The notes beneath the pieces are model-generated. The model was not told where the DNA came from and ran no database searches. It saw nothing but the letters and a program-made list of their open reading frames with translations. DNA of 6,840 bases from NCBI GenBank assembly GCA_041623535.1, contig JBFJWR010000159.1, positions 1 through 6,840 of the forward strand, written 5' to 3'. Within the stretch, counting starts at the first letter, position 1, and the number at the start of each line of letters is the position of its first letter. The stretch comes from JBFJWR01 sp041623535. Its GTDB lineage: Bacteria > Pseudomonadota > Gammaproteobacteria > Pseudomonadales > JBFGWM01. This document shows positions 1 through 6,559 of the stretch, piece after piece. A program made the position numbers and the translations under genes.

Positions 1-2
1 AC

Positions 3-437
3 CGGCGCGCTTATACCGTGCTTGGTGATGCGGTGAACCTGGCATCGCGCCTGGAAGGGCTGACACGCATGTACGGGGTGGACCTGATCGTCGGCGATGG
101 CACGCGCAATGCAGTAGCGGATTTCGAGTGGCGTCTGCTGGACCGTATTCGCGTCAGGGGCAAGGATCAGGCGGTAAGAATCTGGGAGCCGCTGGGTGAG
201 ATGGGTACAGTCAGCGATGAGAAACTGGCCGCGGTGGTGCGCTACAAGGTGGCACTGGATCTGTATTTCGCCCAGAACTGGGAAGCGGCCAGCATGCAGT
301 TTCAGCAGAACCGCGCCGCGGCCCCCGATGCCGAGGAAAGAGCGCTCTGCGAGGTATTCCTGGCGCGCATCGATATCCTGTCACGGGAAGGCGTGGAAGC
401 CAATTGGGATGGTGCGTTCCGACACACTGAGAAATAG
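3..437 (+). CDS. Class III adenylate/guanylate cyclase, C-terminal part (5' end outside window)
   Basis: The gene enters from the left edge and ends at TAG 435-437. The visible 144 residues begin inside the cyclase catalytic domain, reading RRAYTVLGDAVNLASRLEG. In class III cyclases the Asn and Arg of the NxxxR motif stabilise the transition state; here they are the codons at 36-38 and 48-50. The purine-selecting position, often Asp, is Thr (15-17), which is typical of class IIIb enzymes that make cAMP. After the catalytic domain, roughly the last 75 residues look like a TPR-style helical tail and end in WDGAFRHTEK, an ending I associate with bacterial cyclases that carry an N-terminal sensor such as CHASE2. 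That sensor is not visible, so membrane location and the input signal are inference. The stop lies one base from the stop of the convergent FecR gene. Cyclase identity is secure; adenylate rather than guanylate specificity is probable. Confidence 0.93.
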   Translation, partial: RRAYTVLGDAVNLASRLEGLTRMYGVDLIVGDGTRNAVADFEWRLLDRIRVRGKDQAVRIWEPLGEMGTVSDEKLAAVVRYKVALDLYFAQNWEAASMQFQQNRAAAPDAEERALCEVFLARIDILSREGVEANWDGAFRHTEK

Positions 438-438
438 A

Positions 439-1302
439 TCAGGGTAATTCGGGAATGAGGCCCTGCCCCGGAACTTCCATGTCCAGCAGGTCTCCCACCA
501 GGTTGTCGTGCCCAATCAGGTCGCTGGAATCCGTATCCAGTCCGGCATCTACCAGGCCCCGCAGGAGGCCGTCGCCGGAAGCATGCTGGTTTCCCGAGTC
601 CGGGTCATTCCCTGTTGAGGGGCTTGTCGGATCATTGGACACATCCTCAGCGGCAAACTCGGTGCCCAGGCCTTCCATCACGTCCAGTGCATTCGTTCCT
701 TTCGGGGCCTGCCCCTCGTTGACGACAGCGCCCTGGAATTCCTGGTCCGGTCCGATCCGCACGGAACCCATTTCGTTGGCCACTTCGACCTCGCCCTGCC
801 AGACATAGGCCGACAGTTGAGTCTGGTCTTCACCGATGCTTGTGTAATAGTAGGTGCCGCGGATACTCAGGCTGGCAAGCGGCGTCGTGACCCGGTACGC
901 GTCCGGGTTGATCTTGCTGATCGCACCCGTCAGGTTGCGGAAACCGCCGCTGACGAGCTCAATGACGAAGGAGTCCGGACGTTCTTTCTGCTGGTAGGAG
1001 TATTCGCGAATCTGTACGCGGGAAGATTCATCCAGCGTGACGATGGAGCCGTCAACGAAGCGCAGTCCCAGCCGACTCTCGGCCCCGGTGCGCACCAGGT
1101 CGCCGGAATAGACGTCTTCCTTGCGGGCCAGTGCCAGTACCGTGCCCGCGCGCAGTGCGTCTGCCTGGTTGCGCGTGACCAGCACTTTGCCCGCTGATTC
1201 AGCAGCGAGCAGTTCACCGGGGACCGCAATCAGCAGCGCCACGATGGTGGCCCGGATTATGGATAAGACAGTCACGATCACGGTACGTTCTACAACCTTC
1301 AA
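439..1302 (-). CDS. Secreted FecR-domain protein with acidic C-terminal tail
   Basis: This 287-residue protein has a hydrophobic N-terminal stretch (about 8-33) that looks like a signal peptide, with cleavage probably near residues 33-37. It is therefore probably periplasmic or exported. A FecR domain follows: GDLVRTGAESRLGLRFVDGS at 67-86, and TPLASLSIRGTYY at 140-152, the usual TPxAxxxxRGT hallmark. From about residue 205 the tail is low in complexity and rich in Asp, Gly and Ser, with a single Arg and no Lys. It lacks the cytoplasmic anti-sigma region and central membrane segment of classical FecR, so iron-dicitrate regulation should not be assumed. Proteins of this type often accompany CHASE2-containing cyclases or kinases, and a cyclase converges on it here. 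The start is TTG without a strong Shine-Dalgarno; no in-frame ATG lies between it and the upstream TAA. GTG codons at residues 8 and 10 are alternatives. The exact role is unknown. Confidence 0.88.
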   Translation of the reverse strand: MKVVERTVIVTVLSIIRATIVALLIAVPGELLAAESAGKVLVTRNQADALRAGTVLALARKEDVYSGDLVRTGAESRLGLRFVDGSIVTLDESSRVQIREYSYQQKERPDSFVIELVSGGFRNLTGAISKINPDAYRVTTPLASLSIRGTYYYTSIGEDQTQLSAYVWQGEVEVANEMGSVRIGPDQEFQGAVVNEGQAPKGTNALDVMEGLGTEFAAEDVSNDPTSPSTGNDPDSGNQHASGDGLLRGLVDAGLDTDSSDLIGHDNLVGDLLDMEVPGQGLIPELP

Positions 1303-1304
1303 TT

Positions 1305-1324
1305 CGTTACATGCATAAGTAACG
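1305..1324. repeat. Inverted repeat just upstream of the FecR-gene start
   Basis: CGTTAC (1305-1310) and GTAACG (1319-1324) are perfect 6-base inverted arms around 8 bases that contain the palindrome ATGCAT. The dyad ends two bases before the proposed TTG start and lies in the predicted 5' leader. It could be a protein-binding operator or an RNA hairpin covering the ribosome-binding region. The arms are short, so chance is possible. Confidence 0.4.
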
Positions 1325-1335
1325 TCATTTTGACT

Positions 1336-1364
1336 GTTTTACGGAAAAATCTGTAGCGTACCAA
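1336..1364 (-). promoter_or_regulatory. Candidate sigma-70 promoter of the FecR-domain gene
   Basis: Read on the minus strand, TTGGTA (1359-1364) and TAAAAC (1336-1341) are separated by 17 bases. Each matches the sigma-70 consensus at four of six positions. Transcription would begin near 1328, giving a leader of roughly 27 bases before the TTG start. The match is moderate and was found by eye. Confidence 0.35.
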
Positions 1365-1370
1365 GGTACG
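1357..1370. repeat. Compact dyad overlapping the candidate -35 element
   Basis: CGTACC and GGTACG are 6-base inverted arms around AA. The dyad overlaps the candidate -35 element of the FecR-domain gene and lies about 95 bases beyond the cysK stop. On the minus strand a TTTTT run follows, but only after seven more bases, and the loop is very tight. An operator therefore fits as well as or better than a cysK terminator. Function is not shown. Confidence 0.35.
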
Positions 1371-1463
1371 GGTTGAACTCATGGATAAACGCCGGACCAG
1401 GGGGCTCCATGCGGGCCCACCAGGCCGGCGACATTGAGAAATGTTCAGTAATTCGGGGCGCTG

Positions 1464-2429
1464 TTACGGCTTCAGTTCCCGGTCCGAGAAAACCCCGGCA
1501 AACAACGCACCACTCAGGTAGCGTTCTCCCGAGTCCGGCAAAATGACCACGATGCGCTTGCCCCGGTGTGCATCCTGCTGTGATACGCGTAGCGCAGCGG
1601 TCATGGCTGCTCCGCACGATATGCCGGCGAGTATGCCTTCCTCGCGCATCAGTCGGTGGGCCATTTCGATGGCCTCTTCATTGGTCACCTGTTCCACCTG
1701 GTCGACAATCGACAGGTCCAGGTTGGCCGGGACGAAGCCGGCGCCTATGCCCTGAATCTTGTGCGGAGACGGTTTGATTTCCTCGCCGTTGAGCGTCTGG
1801 GTGATGACCGGCGAGGCAGCCGGTTCCACGGCGATTGCCGTGTAGGGGTGCTGCGTGACGCTGCGGATATAGCGGGACACGCCGGTGATGGTGCCGCCGG
1901 TGCCGACACCGGCGACCAGTACATCGACCCGGCCATCGAGATCCTTCCAGATCTCGGGACCGGTGGTCTGTTCATGGATGGCCGGATTGGCCGGGTTATC
2001 GAACTGGCGCGGCATCCAGTAGCGCTCCGGATCGCTGGCGCGGATTTCCTCGGCCCTGGCGATTGCGCCTGGCATGCCCTTGGCGCCCTCGGTCAGCACC
2101 AGTTCGGCACCCAGTGCCTTGAGCAGTTTGCGACGTTCCAGGGTCATGGTCTCGGGCATGGTGAACAGGCACTGGTATCCGCGTGAGGCGGCGACGAAGG
2201 CCAGGGCGATGCCGGTATTGCCACTGGTTGGCTCGACGATGGTTTTACCCGGCAGGATGCCGTCCCGTTCCGCGGCGTGCACCATGGACGCACCGATCCT
2301 GCATTTCACCGAATTGGCAGGGTTGCGCGACTCCAGCTTGGCGTAGATTTCTGCGCCCTCGTTCACGCGCTGCAGGCGGACCAGCGGCGTGCCGCCGATG
2401 GACGTGGACATCTCGTCGAAAAGGGTCAT
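1464..2429 (-). CDS. cysK: Cysteine synthase A (O-acetylserine sulfhydrylase)
   Basis: This cytoplasmic PLP enzyme makes L-cysteine from O-acetylserine and sulfide, the last step of sulfate assimilation. The 321-residue product matches the usual CysK length and resembles E. coli CysK along its whole length. Visible motifs are the PLP lysine in NSVKCRIG (K42), the substrate loop PTSGNTG (67-73, Asn71), the phosphate-binding loop GVGTGGT (174-180), KIQGIGAGF (224-232), GISCGAA (269-275) and PDSGERYLS (298-306). The SVKCR and KIQGIGAGF motifs and the C-terminus favour CysK over CysM. I chose ATG 2427-2429 because GAGGAG lies eight bases upstream; the reading frame stays open to a TTG at 2459, but that adds ten residues with no homology I recognise. 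It diverges from the MoxR-type gene. No regulator site is evident. All catalytic motifs are intact. Confidence 0.96.
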   Translation of the reverse strand: MTLFDEMSTSIGGTPLVRLQRVNEGAEIYAKLESRNPANSVKCRIGASMVHAAERDGILPGKTIVEPTSGNTGIALAFVAASRGYQCLFTMPETMTLERRKLLKALGAELVLTEGAKGMPGAIARAEEIRASDPERYWMPRQFDNPANPAIHEQTTGPEIWKDLDGRVDVLVAGVGTGGTITGVSRYIRSVTQHPYTAIAVEPAASPVITQTLNGEEIKPSPHKIQGIGAGFVPANLDLSIVDQVEQVTNEEAIEMAHRLMREEGILAGISCGAAMTAALRVSQQDAHRGKRIVVILPDSGERYLSGALFAGVFSDRELKP

Positions 2430-2437
2430 GGCAATGT

Positions 2438-2443
2438 CTCCTC
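2438..2443 (-). promoter_or_regulatory. Shine-Dalgarno that fixes the cysK start
   Basis: GAGGAG on the minus strand stands eight bases before ATG 2427-2429. It selects that codon over the upstream TTG at 2457-2459. Confidence 0.75.
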
Positions 2444-2513
2444 GGGGCGGGTGGGGCAAGCGTAGTCATTACGCGGACGGCTTGCCATTTGCTGCAGGGT
2501 AGCTGGCATGGTG

Positions 2514-2543
2514 CTGACCGGGCGTTCCGGGTTAAAGTACGAT
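2514..2543 (+). promoter_or_regulatory. Candidate promoter for the MoxR/VWA operon
   Basis: In the divergent gap between cysK and the MoxR-type gene, CTGACC (2514-2519) and TACGAT (2538-2543) lie 18 bases apart. Each matches the sigma-70 consensus at four of six positions. Transcription would start near 2550, about 25 bases before ATG 2574. I found no convincing counterpart for cysK on the other strand. Confidence 0.3.
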
Positions 2544-2573
2544 TCTAACAACTGTTCGAATGGGGTCTCATCG

Positions 2574-3422
<849 letters not shown>

Positions 3423-3423
3423 C

Positions 3424-3429
3424 AGGGAG
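3424..3429 (+). promoter_or_regulatory. Shine-Dalgarno supporting the GTG start of the VWA gene
   Basis: AGGGAG stands eight bases before GTG 3438-3440. It supports translation from this non-ATG codon inside the 15-base gap after the ATPase gene. Confidence 0.7.
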
Positions 3430-3437
3430 CGGAAAGC

Positions 3438-4616
3438 GTGCTGATCGGATTCTTCCAGCAACTCAAGGACGCCGGCCTGCCGGTATCCATACGCGAGTTT
3501 CTCGACCTGCTGGGCGGCTTGCAGCAGCATGTCGCTTTCGCTAACGAGGATGATTTCTACTACCTCGCGCGCACCTGCCTGATCAAGGACGAAAAGCATT
3601 TCGACAAGTTCGACCTGGCGTTCGGTGCGTACTTCCGGGGGCTGGACGATCTGGACGACCTGCTCAAACTGGCGATCCCCGATGAATGGTTGCGCAAGCG
3701 TTTCGAGGAAGCCCTGACCGAGGAAGAAAAGGCGAAGATCCAGTCACTGGGTGGCCTGGAAAAGCTGATGGAGGAATTCCGCAAGCGGCTGGAAGAACAG
3801 AAGAAGCGGCATGAAGGCGGCAACCGCTGGGTGGGTACCGGTGGCACTTCACCGTTCGGCGCCTACGGCTACAACCCGGAGGGTATCCGCGTCGGCCAGG
3901 AGGGCGGCCGGAACAAGAGCGCGGTCAAGGTCTGGGACCAGCGCCAGTTCCAGAACCTGGATGACAGCGTTGAACTGGGTACCCGCAACATCAAGGTGGC
4001 GCTACGCCGCCTGCGCAAGTTTGCCCGCGAAGGGGCGGAGGAAGAACTGGATCTGGATGACACCATTTCGTCCACCGCGCGCAATGCCGGCCTGCTGGAT
4101 ATCAAGATGCGCCCGGAGCGGCACAACAAGGTGAAGGTCCTGCTGTTCCTGGACGTGGGCGGCTCCATGGATCCGCACATCCGCCTGCTGGAAGAACTGT
4201 TTTCGGCCTGCAAGACCGAGTTCAAGCACCTGGAATACTTTTACTTTCATAACTTCCTGTACGAGTCGGTCTGGAAGGACAACCAGCGCCGCAACCAGGA
4301 ACGGACCAAGACCTTTGACCTGATGCATAAGTATCCGCATGATTACAAAGCAATATTTGTCGGGGATGCATCCATGGCGCCCTACGAGATCACGCATCCG
4401 GGCGGCAGTATCGAGCACTGGAACGAAGAGGCCGGGGCGCTCTGGATGCAACGCCTGGCCGAAACCTGGCCCAAGCTGATCTGGCTGAATCCGACCCCGG
4501 AACGCTACTGGGACTACACCCCCTCCATCGAGATCACCCGGGAGCTGGTTGAACACCGCATGTATCCCCTGACCATCCGCGGCCTCGAAGACGGCATGAA
4601 ATATCTCTCCAAGTAG
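3438..4616 (+). CDS. CoxE-like VWA-domain protein, partner of the MoxR ATPase
   Basis: The 392-residue product starts at GTG with a good ribosome-binding site. The N-terminal 90 residues are helical. A strongly charged stretch (about 90-125, many Glu and Lys) leads into a Gly-rich segment, WVGTGGTSPFGAYGYNPEG, from residue 131. The VWA domain follows, with a metal-site motif DVGGSMD at 239-245 and a later GDASM (309-313) that should supply the last metal ligand. There is no signal peptide or membrane segment, so it is probably cytoplasmic. VWA proteins of this kind are adaptors that link MoxR ATPases to their clients. The 15-base spacing and shared strand argue for one operon with the ATPase. 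The first MIDAS serine (DxSxS) is glycine here, which I believe is normal for this branch. No cox, nor or cbb genes are nearby, so the client cannot be inferred. Confidence 0.92.
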   Translation: MLIGFFQQLKDAGLPVSIREFLDLLGGLQQHVAFANEDDFYYLARTCLIKDEKHFDKFDLAFGAYFRGLDDLDDLLKLAIPDEWLRKRFEEALTEEEKAKIQSLGGLEKLMEEFRKRLEEQKKRHEGGNRWVGTGGTSPFGAYGYNPEGIRVGQEGGRNKSAVKVWDQRQFQNLDDSVELGTRNIKVALRRLRKFAREGAEEELDLDDTISSTARNAGLLDIKMRPERHNKVKVLLFLDVGGSMDPHIRLLEELFSACKTEFKHLEYFYFHNFLYESVWKDNQRRNQERTKTFDLMHKYPHDYKAIFVGDASMAPYEITHPGGSIEHWNEEAGALWMQRLAETWPKLIWLNPTPERYWDYTPSIEITRELVEHRMYPLTIRGLEDGMKYLSK

Positions 4617-4663
4617 GCAGGCCCGGGCAGGGAGAAATACAAACCTGTCAGCGTGGCGACCCA

Positions 4664-4695
4664 TTTACAGACATTTCACATAAAACTGCTATAAC
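4664..4695 (+). promoter_or_regulatory. Extended -10 sigma-70 promoter of the coiled-coil gene
   Basis: TATAAC (4690-4695) is preceded by TGC, an extended -10 element. TTTACA (4664-4669) matches the -35 consensus at five of six positions, but its 20-base spacer is long, so the extended -10 probably carries the promoter. Transcription would start near 4702 and leave a leader of about 80 bases. This implies the coiled-coil gene can be expressed separately from the MoxR/VWA operon. Confidence 0.6.
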
Positions 4696-4704
4696 TACAT
4701 GTGA
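4676..4704. repeat. Inverted repeat flanking the -10 element
   Basis: TCACAT (4676-4681) and ATGTGA (4699-4704) are perfect inverted arms 17 bases apart, with the -10 element between them. This placement suits a repressor operator. The arms resemble CRP half-sites, but their order and spacing are wrong for CRP. A second short dyad, TGCAT (4705-4709) with ATGCA (4717-4721), follows in the leader. Confidence 0.35.
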
Positions 4705-4780
4705 TGCATGGTGAAAATGCAGGTAACCCCGTGTTGTATTCGGGTCGCTATGCGCTGAGCAACTAAAGAAGAACCAAACT

Positions 4781-5557
4781 ATGGCTCGCGACAAGGGTAG
4801 CCCCGAAGAGGCGCCGGAAGATTTTCTCAGGGACTGTCAGGGACTGTGGCGCAAGGCCATGGCGCTGGCCGGTGATGCCTATGCGGCGAAAAGCGCGGAG
4901 CTGGAAGCCCGGATTGAAGAATCGGCCGAAGAGACCCGCAAACTGCGCGAGCAGATAGATCCCCTGGTATCCACCCGCGACAGCCAGGCCCGCTCGCTGG
5001 TGGAACTGAACAAGCAGATCAAGGAACTACAGACCACGCTGAATACCGAGCGTGAGCAAAACGCCGGTATACATGAGCGGCTTGATGAGAGTGAAAGGCA
5101 ACTGAAAGAGGCCCTGGAGGATATCGCCCGCTTTGAGACCAAGCTGCGTGAGGCGGAAACCGAAACGCTCGCGGAAGCCAAAAAGCGCAATGCCGCCGAA
5201 GCCCGCCTGGTCAGCCTGGAGCAGCATCTGCAGGAAAACGTCAGCGATGCGGTCGGTGATGTGCAGTCGAATCTGAACAAGGTTTCTTCGAAACTGGAGG
5301 TCATCACGGCCGAGCGTGACCGGCTCAACCAGGACCTTGCCGATGCGTTTGAAACCATCGCGATGCTGGAAACACGTACCAAGAAGGCCAGTGACCAGGG
5401 TTCCGCCAGCAGCGCATTGCAGCAGAAAATCGCCACGCTTGAATCCGAGATTGGCAGCCTCAAACGCAAGAACGAACGTCTGAATGCCGAGTGTGACGAG
5501 TTTGCACAGAAGAATGCGGAACTGCTCAAGCGGATGCACGCAACCGCGCCTACCTGA
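4781..5557 (+). CDS. Coiled-coil protein of unknown function
   Basis: I do not recognise this 258-residue protein. It has no signal peptide or membrane segment and is probably cytoplasmic. After a short acidic N-terminus, the segment from LWRKAM (about 22-27) to about residue 150 is almost continuous charged heptad-like helix. A less regular part (about 150-180, NVSDAVGDVQSNLNKVSS) and a second coiled coil (about 180-250) follow; the protein ends in RMHATAPT. The LWRKA...A..ELEA opening faintly recalls the coiled-coil tail of KfrA-like DNA-binding proteins, but no helix-turn-helix is present. A scaffold or dimeric structural role is possible. It has its own promoter, a weak ribosome site (AAAGAAG) and an ATG start at 4781. 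The 10-base tandem duplication at 4828-4847 lies in its 5' part. Long coiled coils attract spurious matches, so a myosin-like or SMC-like hit would not identify it. Confidence 0.82.
   Translation: MARDKGSPEEAPEDFLRDCQGLWRKAMALAGDAYAAKSAELEARIEESAEETRKLREQIDPLVSTRDSQARSLVELNKQIKELQTTLNTEREQNAGIHERLDESERQLKEALEDIARFETKLREAETETLAEAKKRNAAEARLVSLEQHLQENVSDAVGDVQSNLNKVSSKLEVITAERDRLNQDLADAFETIAMLETRTKKASDQGSASSALQQKIATLESEIGSLKRKNERLNAECDEFAQKNAELLKRMHATAPT
4828..4847 (+). repeat. 10-base perfect tandem duplication inside the coiled-coil gene
   Basis: CAGGGACTGT occurs twice in direct succession. Because the unit is not a multiple of three, the two copies are read in different frames, as RDC and QGL. 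Gain or loss of one copy would shift the frame and disconnect the first 16 or so residues from the rest. Confidence 0.7.
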
Positions 5558-5572
5558 TCCGCTGATCCTGCT

Positions 5573-6511
5573 TCAGTCGCTCACCGAGCGGCCCAGCCAT
5601 TCCAGCAAGTTGTCGATCACCATGTCGCGATTGGTCTCGTTGAACATTTCGTGACGGCCGTCCGGATAAATGTCGGCATCCACATCCCGTATGCCGGCAC
5701 TCTTGAGCATGGCTACCAGCCGTTCCAGCCCTTTGCCCATGTCACTGACCGGATCGCGTTCACCACCGAGCACGTAAACAGGAAGTTCCGGCGGAATCAG
5801 GCCCAGTTGCTTCGGGTTGGAAATGTGAATCAGCCCGGCCAGCAGGTCCAGCCACAACTGGTTGGTGCACTGGAATCCGCACAACGGATCGGCAACGTAC
5901 TTGTCGACTTCAAAGGCGTCCCGCGATAACCAATCGTACTGGGTACGGTTCGGTGCAAAGTGCTTGTTGAACGAACCAAAGGACAGGTAATTCATCAGGG
6001 TGCTTTTACCCCGTGCGCCCTGGCGGGCGCGTTCCAGCCGGGCAATGCCACGGGCCGATTTGTACACCAACGGTGCATCGTAGTTGGAACCGGACAGCAC
6101 CAGCCCGGCCAGCGTACCGCGATAGTCCATCGCATACTGCTGGGCGATGAAGGAGCCCATGCTGTGCCCGAGCAGGACTACCGGTACACCCGGGTATTTC
6201 TTCCGGATGTGCTGGTTGATGCGGAACAGGTCGGAAACCACCAGGTGCCAGCCGTTCTCATCGGCGAAATGGCCGGTCGTGCCATATCCCGCCATCTCGC
6301 CATGACCGCGGTGGTCATTGGCAAAGACCGCGACGCCCGCCTCGATGGCCCGTTGTGCGACGGGTTCATAACGCGCGCCGTGTTCGGCCATGCCGTGGGC
6401 AATGTGAAGGATCGCGCGGGGTTTTTTGCGCCGGGAGCCATGCCAGTGCCGGGTATAGAGTGACATGCCGTCTTCGGCAACCACGTGTTCTACTTCAAGG
6501 CGTAACAACAT
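5573..6511 (-). CDS. Alpha/beta hydrolase, monoacylglycerol lipase / lysophospholipase-like
   Basis: This 312-residue serine hydrolase belongs to the Hydrolase_4 group (PldB and monoglyceride lipase). The oxyanion-hole region HGMAEHGARY is at 39-48 and the motif DHRGHG at 66-71. The nucleophile elbow GHSMG (115-119) gives Ser117. Asp253 in GGERDPV and His287 in DGRHEMFNE complete the triad. The cap region has DKYVADPLCGF (203-213), usual in this group. There is no signal peptide, so a cytoplasmic enzyme acting on monoacylglycerols or lysophospholipids is likely; exact substrate is inference. ATG 6509-6511 is chosen because GGGGAG lies seven bases upstream. The frame stays open to 6757, but those 82 extra codons overlap the upstream glpD gene in another frame. 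It lies 43 bases downstream of glpD on the same strand and may be co-transcribed with it. It converges on the coiled-coil gene. Confidence 0.93.
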   Translation of the reverse strand: MLLRLEVEHVVAEDGMSLYTRHWHGSRRKKPRAILHIAHGMAEHGARYEPVAQRAIEAGVAVFANDHRGHGEMAGYGTTGHFADENGWHLVVSDLFRINQHIRKKYPGVPVVLLGHSMGSFIAQQYAMDYRGTLAGLVLSGSNYDAPLVYKSARGIARLERARQGARGKSTLMNYLSFGSFNKHFAPNRTQYDWLSRDAFEVDKYVADPLCGFQCTNQLWLDLLAGLIHISNPKQLGLIPPELPVYVLGGERDPVSDMGKGLERLVAMLKSAGIRDVDADIYPDGRHEMFNETNRDMVIDNLLEWLGRSVSD

Positions 6512-6518
6512 GCCTTGG

Positions 6519-6524
6519 CTCCCC
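6519..6524 (-). promoter_or_regulatory. Shine-Dalgarno that fixes the hydrolase start
   Basis: GGGGAG on the minus strand stands seven bases before ATG 6509-6511. This supports a short protein that does not overlap the upstream glpD gene. Confidence 0.75.
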
Positions 6525-6545
6525 GGTAAAAACAGCCCGCATTCT

Positions 6546-6559
6546 ACTAGATTTCTAGT
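6546..6559. repeat. Palindrome across the glpD stop codon
   Basis: ACTAGA and TCTAGT are 6-base inverted arms around TT, and the right arm contains the glpD stop (plus-strand CTA 6555-6557). On the minus strand TAGAAT with a GC-rich discriminator follows, which resembles a -10 element for the hydrolase, but I see no -35 at the proper distance. The dyad might be an operator of an internal promoter; no T run makes it a good terminator. Confidence 0.3.

Larger units (their letters stand above)
4617..4780 (+). other. Intergenic region before the coiled-coil gene
   Basis: These 164 bases hold the promoter and dyads listed separately. I see no convincing terminator for the MoxR/VWA operon: GCCCGGGC (4621-4628) is palindromic but has no T run. 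No small ORF or RNA gene is supported. Confidence 0.6.

Noticed and set aside
1357..1370. Rho-independent terminator of cysK
   Set aside because: The stem is short with a very tight loop, and the T run on the minus strand begins seven bases too late.
1339..1617. 92-codon minus-strand frame running past the cysK stop, with a possible short peptide after 1435
   Set aside because: Most of it overlaps cysK in another frame. The part beyond cysK has no ribosome-binding site and no recognisable pattern, so I treat it as intergenic.
1656..2186. 176-codon open frame on the plus strand
   Set aside because: It is antisense to cysK across its catalytic motifs and resembles nothing known to me.
4002..4664. 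220-codon open frame on the minus strand
   Set aside because: It is antisense to the VWA domain and shows no motif or ribosome-binding site.
4676..4715. CRP-like binding site near TGTGA at 4700-4704
   Set aside because: The half-sites are TCACA then TGTGA, with the wrong order and spacing for the CRP consensus, and the bases at 4711-4715 do not match the second half-site.
5578..5590. Hairpin CGCTC-ACC-GAGCG as a terminator between the convergent genes
   Set aside because: It lies inside the hydrolase coding end, the stem is five bases, and neither strand has a T run after it.
5960..6463. 167-codon open frame on the plus strand
   Set aside because: It is antisense to the hydrolase, over its nucleophile elbow, and has no family signature.
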